Shown piece after piece: positions 60,701-64,000 of a DNA stretch of 64,000 bases. The translations under genes were made by a program, and so were the position numbers. The stretch is from Schistosoma haematobium. Its lineage: Eukaryota; Platyhelminthes; Trematoda; Strigeidida; Schistosomatidae. The notes beneath the pieces are model-generated. The model worked only from the letters and a program-made list of their open reading frames with translations, was not told the DNA's origin and did not search any database. The stretch spans positions 85,860,364 to 85,924,363 of the forward strand of contig NC_067196.1 of NCBI RefSeq assembly GCF_000699445.3. Direction: 5' to 3'. How positions within the stretch are numbered: the first letter of the stretch is position 1; each line of letters opens with the position of its first letter.

Positions 60701-63700
60701 CAAAGATACGTTTTATTCAGTAAGTTCTACCACCACTACTACTACTACTACTGGCCAACAGTAGTAGTAGGAGAATTCATCTACAAAGTAGTTGCATCAA
60801 CCAATTCTCAAATAAACAGCATTACATTAATTTTGCATAAGAAATTTTATTTTAAGCAAAAGCTAGAACTAAGGTCAACAGAAAACAAGCAGATTATTTT
60901 CAATTACTCAGTACAAAACAAATCGAAGCATAAGGGGACTGGCTGGCTAAGAATAAAATTTTAAGGATTATAAGCAAATAAACTAATATCACACTGCCTT
61001 AGGGCTTTGCATACACAGTCAAATTGTCTTGTGAATCAGCTAATTCTTGTTGTTGTTTTTTTCAACAACAACATCAACAAAGAACAAATACGTGTAAGCA
61101 GTATCACGAAAAAAAAATCACGTTTGCGACCTCTGGGGACATAACAAAATCACTAATAATAATAATAATAAAAAACACATGCAACAACATTGGAGCACAG
61201 ATGTGTTGCCTACAGAAAAACTATTCTCTAAAAGTTAGACAGAAGAAAGCGAGCGAGAGAGGGTGGCAAAAAAAACAGGCAAAAAAACGAAGAATAAGTA
61301 AACACACTCTGATGTAAACAACTATCATAGAATACAGAAATTTACAAAATGCAAAATAGGAGAGGGGGGGTAAAGAGAAATACAAAATACACAATAGTAA
61401 TAATAATACTAATCATAGTAACAATGATGATAATACATAGTTTATTCAATTCTTCCTATAACATATCAACAATATGAACAGATATAGAATAAAATTGTAA
61501 AAAAAAAGAGAATTTATTTTAGGCACTGATCAAACATTGTTGATTAAAAAACAAAACAAAAAATGCAAATAACAGAATATTTTTTCTAATTTCTTTTTTT
61601 TTACTAACTTTTCCCCTTTTAATGTGTACTACACATAGATAATACCTAAAGCTGTAAAAGTAATTATATTAAAACTTTTCCGCTATTTTACTACAAAAAC
61701 AAAGTAAAATTATGATAAGTAAAATAGTATAATATTTACAAATCGTATACAATTACTTACATTTTTCTTTTCTCTTTAATCTAATTTATTTAAAATATCT
61801 TAGAAAAATTAATCGGATTTCCTTTTATCAACATGGAGAGACTATGATAAATATAAGTGTATATTCACAAGATGATATAGCTAATGATGATAAATAATAA
61901 AGGAATTGAAATAAATGCAATAGCTAATAGTCATGAGAAAGATTAAACATCGAAAACATAATATGAGATGATGGAATCAAATGGGTTTACATGGAGAAAT
62001 ACTGGAACTTGAAGATTTAAAGTGAAGGTATTTGATCTATTGTGACCGATTTTGAGCAACCATTCAACCTCCGGCCAGATAATCTTACATAACTACAAAT
62101 TCAGTCAGTCAGTCAGTAACAACGTAGAACTTCGTACATACGTACGTACATCAGTTCGAGTTGCCACACCACATTAGCACACAGATGCAGTTGTCGATTC
62201 AAATCCCGTAGTGGTAGAGGTAATAAGAGTATAAGCAGTAATCGGGGAGATTAGTGTTTGGAGATGTTACTTAAAGAGTATAATACAGTGAAATAAATTT
62301 GGGAAGAGAAAAAAAGAGACAAGGAGGAATAAGGTGATCAAAATTTGGGAGAACACAAAGAGTGTATGCACCTGCGCCATTGCAAACGATTTTGAGCCAT
62401 ATCATTCAAGGTCTCTAACCATCGGTTGCTATCATTTCGCGGATACCAACCAGGTAGTCTACACCTACCAATATGGCTCAGTCCACTTGTCAGTGACTTC
62501 ATGGATTTGTCCCATGTTACCACAGTACGAGTGGCAGGCAGAAGCTTTAAACAATATTAGCAGGATTATTGGTTGAGACTAATGATTAACATATTTATTA
62601 GTAATAAATTTGATTAAAGTACTTGGCTTATTCATTAAGTTATAGAATCGAACTTAATATACCTATTGGGGTCAATAAAGGTACATATCATTTGTCAGCA
62701 GTCGCCAAACAAGGCATCTTCTCTTAAAGCTGAATATATAAACTTGAAGTTGCTAAACAAATTATAGTAATTATTAGTAAAAAAGAGTTTGTGGAGATTA
62801 TTGAATTCTGTAGTAAACACTCACAAACTGACTCTAGTTAGACAACAACAGAAAACCCGAAAACACTGGGTAGCTTATTTAATGCTAATATGGAGCCACT
62901 CAACAATGTGTATCCACGATTCTAATAGGGACCTAACCTAGAACCCTAAATCTTACGCGCGACCATTGAGCTGGCGTCCATTTGTGTTGATGTCCAATTT
63001 CAATCAATTCATGAATTCAACAAGAATAGCTAGGTTAAAACAGATTGATCTCTAAAAAATTGAGATAATGGAAAACACTACGCAAACTATACTCGTTTCT
63101 TCCTTAAAAACCAACCAGTGGAATTTTTTACTGAACAACAATGAAACAATCACACATAATAAGCAGAGAAATCTATGAATAACACGAATAGAACACAGTG
63201 ATATGTGACTGCATTACGGAAAAATAGATAGTAAGTAGTACAACAACACACAACATTTTTTTTATTAAAATAAACGCCATATTGGAATTGATAATGAATA
63301 AATAATCACTTAAAATTTTAGTTGTTTTAAAAAAACTGGCCACCTACCAATTCCATAATAAGAATCAAAAATTCCCGAAGATGCAATCAATGGATTATTT
63401 GATTGGAAATGAAGAGATTTTATTTCACGTTTATTGGGTTCATCAATACCAGTCGGGATAATACTTGATTTAATTATACGACGTGAATCAATATCATCAT
63501 TTCCAGCACCACTACTGCATAAAGCTGACATACATGATGTATTATTTCCACCAACAGGAACAACATTTAAATTTGTGTAAATAAAAGGATCACGATTGTC
63601 ATGTATATGATCAGTTCGAATGATCGATTCTATGTTTGATCTATTCCGTGAAGATAATGATATTGATGATGATGATGATGATGATGATGATGACAAGGGT

Positions 63701-63849
63701 GTAGTTATCGGTGGACAATTGTAATTTCCACCAGTTAATAAATTTGATGATGGAGTTGTATGAGTCGATGATAACCGAGAACAAATATCATTTTCACTGA
63801 CAGTTGAACTGTTTGGATCTTTGATACCACCAAGCATAGAATCGTAAAG
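42196..63849 (-). CDS. da: E-protein bHLH transcription factor (daughterless/TCF3-TCF4-TCF12 family), 5'-partial
   Basis: Exons 63849-63348, 60592-60354, 59032-58906, 55402-55272, 54012-53892, 52691-52238, then one of two alternative exons (50143-49998 or 49758-49613), 45075-44794 and 42719-42196 join in phase to 841 residues, open at the N-terminus. E-proteins are class I bHLH factors that pair with tissue-specific bHLH partners and bind E-boxes (CANNTG). The basic region [10 protein letters not shown] (end of the 52238 exon), helix 1 INDAFKELG, helix 2 LILQQAV-type and LEQQVR, then ERNLNP and [10 protein letters not shown] are diagnostic. The last element is the conserved segment just after the bHLH in all E-proteins. 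The N-terminal half is Ser/Asn-rich and hardly conserved. About 265 residues follow the bHLH, far longer than in vertebrates, including an Asp/Glu tract. The symbol is by family; vertebrate paralogue identity cannot be assigned. Confidence 0.95.
43180..44625 (+). mobile_element. RTE-C copy in the last E-protein intron
   Basis: Degenerate plus-strand frames show RT motifs in order: [16 protein letters not shown] (near 43310), [12 protein letters not shown] (near 43520), [20 protein letters not shown] (43610), [20 protein letters not shown] (43850; catalytic DD changed to DH), [18 protein letters not shown] (44020), [14 protein letters not shown] (44172) and [10 protein letters not shown] (44440). 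Ends near a GTAAGTAAG tail at 44615. Confidence 0.85.
44794..45075 (-). CDS. da: E-protein common exon after bHLH
   Basis: Acceptor TTTACTAG at 45083-45076, donor GTATGT. Encodes [18 protein letters not shown], the hallmark segment after helix 2, then a Gly/Ser run and [17 protein letters not shown]. Phase 1 in and out. Confidence 0.95.
45517..45566 (-). ncRNA. Smα hammerhead relic in an intron
   Basis: On the minus strand CTGATG is followed by TGAATAAGAC, GAAA and ACGCGTC, then CTGGATTAC and a GCTAATCACCATCCATCTC body. CTGATG, GAAA and GTC survive, but A9 and stem II are lost and stem I is unpaired next to the core. Confidence 0.55.
45613..46206 (-). mobile_element. RTE-B 3' end with open C-terminal frame
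   Basis: The minus-strand frame 46133-45828 reads [53 protein letters not shown] and [11 protein letters not shown], the C-terminal segment of an RTE-related ORF. The 3' UTR runs down to the reversed tail AGTCAGTCAGTCAGCTACAA at about 45620. It is the best preserved RTE-B copy here and guides the other assignments. Confidence 0.85.
46415..46493 (+). mobile_element. RTE-B 3' tail
   Basis: TGCTGATGCGGTATGGCAAC through CTACGTTGTAGCTGACTGACTGACTGAC, opposite in orientation to the copy 200 bp away. Confidence 0.7.
46855..47030 (+). repeat. Repeat with terminal palindrome, copy 2
   Basis: The palindrome CTACTTATAT, TG, ATATAAGTAG (46863-46884) is followed by GACGCGAGTCAGGAATGTAATG and TCTGGCGGCAGAAGATGGGG. 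It is the inverted relative of 3060-3205. Confidence 0.55.
47130..47823 (+). mobile_element. RTE 3' end, C-terminal frame and tail
   Basis: The plus frame 47280-47640 reads [53 protein letters not shown], then the 3' UTR, GTGTGGAGCATATATAT, CCCTTGTACCACTATTTATG and a (AAAT)n tail. It is closely related to the insert in FRG1 intron 3. Confidence 0.85.
47918..48200 (+). mobile_element. Merlin-derived MITE
   Basis: Inverted ends: GGTGAGATTATAATTTGTGA on the left and AGTGAGACTATAACTTATAG read back from the right. Flanks TTTTTTTG (47910-47917) and AATTTTTG (48201-48208) agree at six of eight bases. The interior matches 11292-11450 (AATCAATCAG-, GATGAAAACCC-like blocks). It has no transposase segment. 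Confidence 0.7.
48209..49612. other. Intron between bHLH exon a and the common exon, no other feature
   Basis: AT-rich; no repeat or exon recognised. Confidence 0.4.
49613..49758 (-). CDS. da: E-protein alternative bHLH exon a (downstream)
   Basis: This 146-nt exon encodes [20 protein letters not shown], the loop [10 protein letters not shown], and [18 protein letters not shown]. Acceptor is CTATCAAAG and donor GTAAGT. Its first T completes CGT (Arg) and its last G completes Glu of ERNLNP. It shares features with both vertebrate E12 (KELGRMC, ERPQTKL-like loop, AVS) and E47 (MMH, ILQQAV) and is the more conserved of the two exons. Confidence 0.95.
49998..50143 (-). CDS. da: E-protein alternative bHLH exon b (upstream)
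   Basis: This 146-nt exon encodes [16 protein letters not shown], a loop [14 protein letters not shown], and [18 protein letters not shown]. Donor is GTTAGA at 49997; the acceptor is an unusual A-rich AAAAAAG at 50150-50144. Its first A completes CGA (Arg) and its last G completes the Glu of ERNLNP. It is clearly a bHLH half but more diverged in the loop than exon a (GNG-P in place of the usual acidic/basic residues), and its Cys of helix 1 (MC) is Ile. Confidence 0.9.
50712..50880 (+). mobile_element. Smα-like SINE (S2) in the intron upstream of the alternative exons
   Basis: A tRNA-like head GCCCGAATAGCTCAATGGTA (A-box) and GTGACACGGGATTAAATC (B-box-like) is followed by GGCAGTATCAGTCCC and a hammerhead-like segment at 50815-50855. 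CTGATGAG, GGAAAC and ACGTC are present, but a proper stem II is not. It lies in the same sense as 5022-5226, about 570 bp upstream of exon b. Confidence 0.65.
50881..52237. other. Intron, no further feature recognised
   Basis: The plus frame 51678-51920 and others lack any recognisable domain and lie inside the intron. Confidence 0.4.
52238..52691 (-). CDS. da: E-protein exon carrying the basic region
   Basis: Acceptor TTATAG at 52697-52692, donor GTAAGT at 52237. Encodes a Gly/Arg-rich patch ([18 protein letters not shown], nuclear-localisation-like), an acidic [20 protein letters not shown] segment, and the basic region RRQANNARE. The last two bases, CG, need one base from either alternative exon to make the next Arg. 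Confidence 0.93.
53337..53788 (+). repeat. L2 LTR, second copy, 5'-truncated
   Basis: ACTTTAGTGGCCCGCGGATC, ATCGCCTATTCTCGTATATC, CATATAAAAACAGTCAAGAC and the end TGACACTACA match 10410-10880 in order. Confidence 0.75.
53892..54012 (-). CDS. da: E-protein exon with poly-Asn run
   Basis: Acceptor ATTTCAG, donor GTATGT. Encodes an Asn/Thr/Ser run from AAT/ACT trinucleotides, then [18 protein letters not shown]. Phase 0 in, 1 out. The low-complexity run probably varies between strains. Confidence 0.85.
54021..55271. other. Intron, nothing recognised
   Basis: AT-rich; no repeat partner seen. Confidence 0.4.
55272..55402 (-). CDS. da: E-protein exon
   Basis: Acceptor CCTTTAG, donor GTATGT. Encodes [20 protein letters not shown] to [12 protein letters not shown]. 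Phase 1 in, 0 out. Confidence 0.85.
55705..55915 (-). mobile_element. RTE-B 3' fragment
   Basis: CAGTCAATTATATACAACATAG, CATTGGTCTAAGTTACCG and GAAGCAGTTACTTAAATGG match the RTE-B 3' UTR reversed. Confidence 0.65.
55918..56520 (+). mobile_element. RTE-A 5' UTR fragment
   Basis: It aligns throughout with 38530-39110: GTGATCGGGCTTGTTTATCG, TTCTACCATGCCAGGTAGG, GAGGGCGAAGTCGTACTGCT, TTTCCGTCTCCGGCGGTAAG, ACTGGCCTCAAACAGCTGTC. It stops where the endonuclease would begin. This is a 3'-truncated copy, which is unusual for target-primed insertion. Confidence 0.8.
56521..57785. other. Intron, nothing recognised
   Basis: Contains a (CTA)n run at 57463-57483; no exon in phase with the flanking exons was found. 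Confidence 0.4.
57786..57907 (-). mobile_element. RTE / R1 3' tail, minus
   Basis: TTTATTTATTTTAACACATA, AGGAGGCACCAAATACATATGCGCCACAC and GCCCGGGTGCCCAAACCGAAGCAGG in part; the same module as 18045-18145 and the ends of R1 copies. Confidence 0.75.
57955..58125 (-). mobile_element. S1 SINE fragment
   Basis: TCTAAGCTAGACCACCATTA, CCTGGAAGCGTTGGATGGCCG, TTTCGTCCTGGTATAGGACTCC and TTCAGCAGTG match S1 reversed. The cleavage triplet reads ATC. Confidence 0.7.
58180..58530 (+). repeat. Possible LTR piece ending in a retroposon tail
   Basis: TTCGCTTCGCCTCGATTCG and TATCCAATAAAATAAACTG look like an LTR R-U5 region, somewhat like 60-240. From 58465 the GTGTGACGCATATATATTTGG and GCCTCCTTTTACCAACG tail module follows. 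Family not identified. Confidence 0.4.
58906..59032 (-). CDS. da: E-protein exon
   Basis: Acceptor GTTACAG, donor GTAAGT. Encodes [20 protein letters not shown] to NIPQPG, Gly/Pro-rich. Phase 0 in, 1 out. Confidence 0.85.
59033..60353. other. Intron, nothing recognised
   Basis: AT-rich without recognised repeats. Confidence 0.4.
60354..60592 (-). CDS. da: E-protein exon
   Basis: Acceptor TGTGTAG, donor GTAAAT. Encodes [13 protein letters not shown] through HPTHVNM, Ser/Asn/Pro-rich. Phase 1 in, 0 out. Confidence 0.85.
60593..62099. other. Intron, nothing recognised
   Basis: A (CTA)n stretch at 60731-60753 and A-rich runs; no exon found. Confidence 0.4.
62100..62570 (-). mobile_element. RTE-B 3' end
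   Basis: TCAGTCAGTCAGTCAGTAAC at the left is the reversed tail. The minus frame 62523-62338 keeps [20 protein letters not shown] and [20 protein letters not shown]. Very similar to the copy in the LTR at 15107-15425. Confidence 0.8.
62780..63025 (-). mobile_element. S1 SINE, degraded
   Basis: AAAACCCGAAAACACTGGG, GTATCCACGATTCTAATAGGGACC and TTGATGTCCAATTTCAATCAATTCATG follow the S1 order on the minus strand; the hammerhead is lost. Confidence 0.5.
63348..63849 (-). CDS. da: E-protein exon, N-terminal region
   Basis: Acceptor TTTTAG at 63855-63850, donor GTAGGT after 63348. Phase 0 in, 1 out. It begins [15 protein letters not shown] and contains a poly-Ser run encoded by (ATC/TCA)n at 63660-63690. 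Upstream exons lie beyond the window. Confidence 0.85.
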
Positions 63850-64000
63850 CTAAAATGAGTTTTTTTAAAAGAAATGTTAATCTCACTAGCACAATCGTAA
63901 AATAGTATATATGACGAAAATTCCTTAAAATCTGAACAAACAGTTTGACAGAAATTAGACGTCAAGTATATACAGGAGATATTATTGTTGAGATTATCAC

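Noticed and set aside
1..64000. CRISPR arrays, bacterial operons or phage genes
   Set aside because: No regular repeat-spacer array or prokaryotic gene layout is present; the window is intron-bearing animal DNA.

Overview
The window is AT-rich animal DNA with spliced genes on the minus strand set in a dense field of retrotransposons. Hammerhead-bearing tRNA-headed SINEs, RTE-, CR1- and Gypsy-type elements, a Merlin-type DNA transposon, and 3' tails ending in TGACTGACTGACT or (TAAA)n all point to a blood fluke (Schistosoma); the species cannot be fixed from sequence alone.

Two host genes are supported. The first (20066-24540, minus) is a four-exon FRG1 gene; its splice sites and phases join into an open frame of 284 codons. 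The second (42196-63849, minus, 5' end beyond the window) is an E-protein (daughterless/TCF3-4-12) bHLH transcription factor. Nine phase-compatible exon positions give at least 841 residues. Its bHLH domain is split: the basic region is in one exon, and helix 1-loop-helix 2 is encoded twice, in two adjacent 146-nt exons (49998-50143 and 49613-49758) with the same phases. Using both exons or neither shifts the frame into an early stop, so the layout fits mutually exclusive splicing like vertebrate E12/E47.

Layout: 1-20000 is almost wholly repeats. It holds RTE fragments, SINEs (one with a hammerhead motif complete at every core position), a solo LTR with target duplication, a young 2.2-kb non-autonomous LTR element with apparently identical LTRs nested in an older solo LTR, a Merlin copy with 24-bp inverted repeats, 8-bp target duplication and a broken transposase, and a 255-bp-arm foldback made of LTR sequence. 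20066-24540 is FRG1. 24790-42000 holds an RTE endonuclease copy split by another retroposon, a CR1-like element, a Gypsy integrase remnant, a solo LTR and a long RTE copy. 42196-64000 is the E-protein gene, whose introns carry further RTE, Merlin MITE, LTR and SINE insertions.

All homology statements come from reading translated sequence and motifs without a database search. Retroelement boundaries are approximate unless a target-site duplication is quoted.
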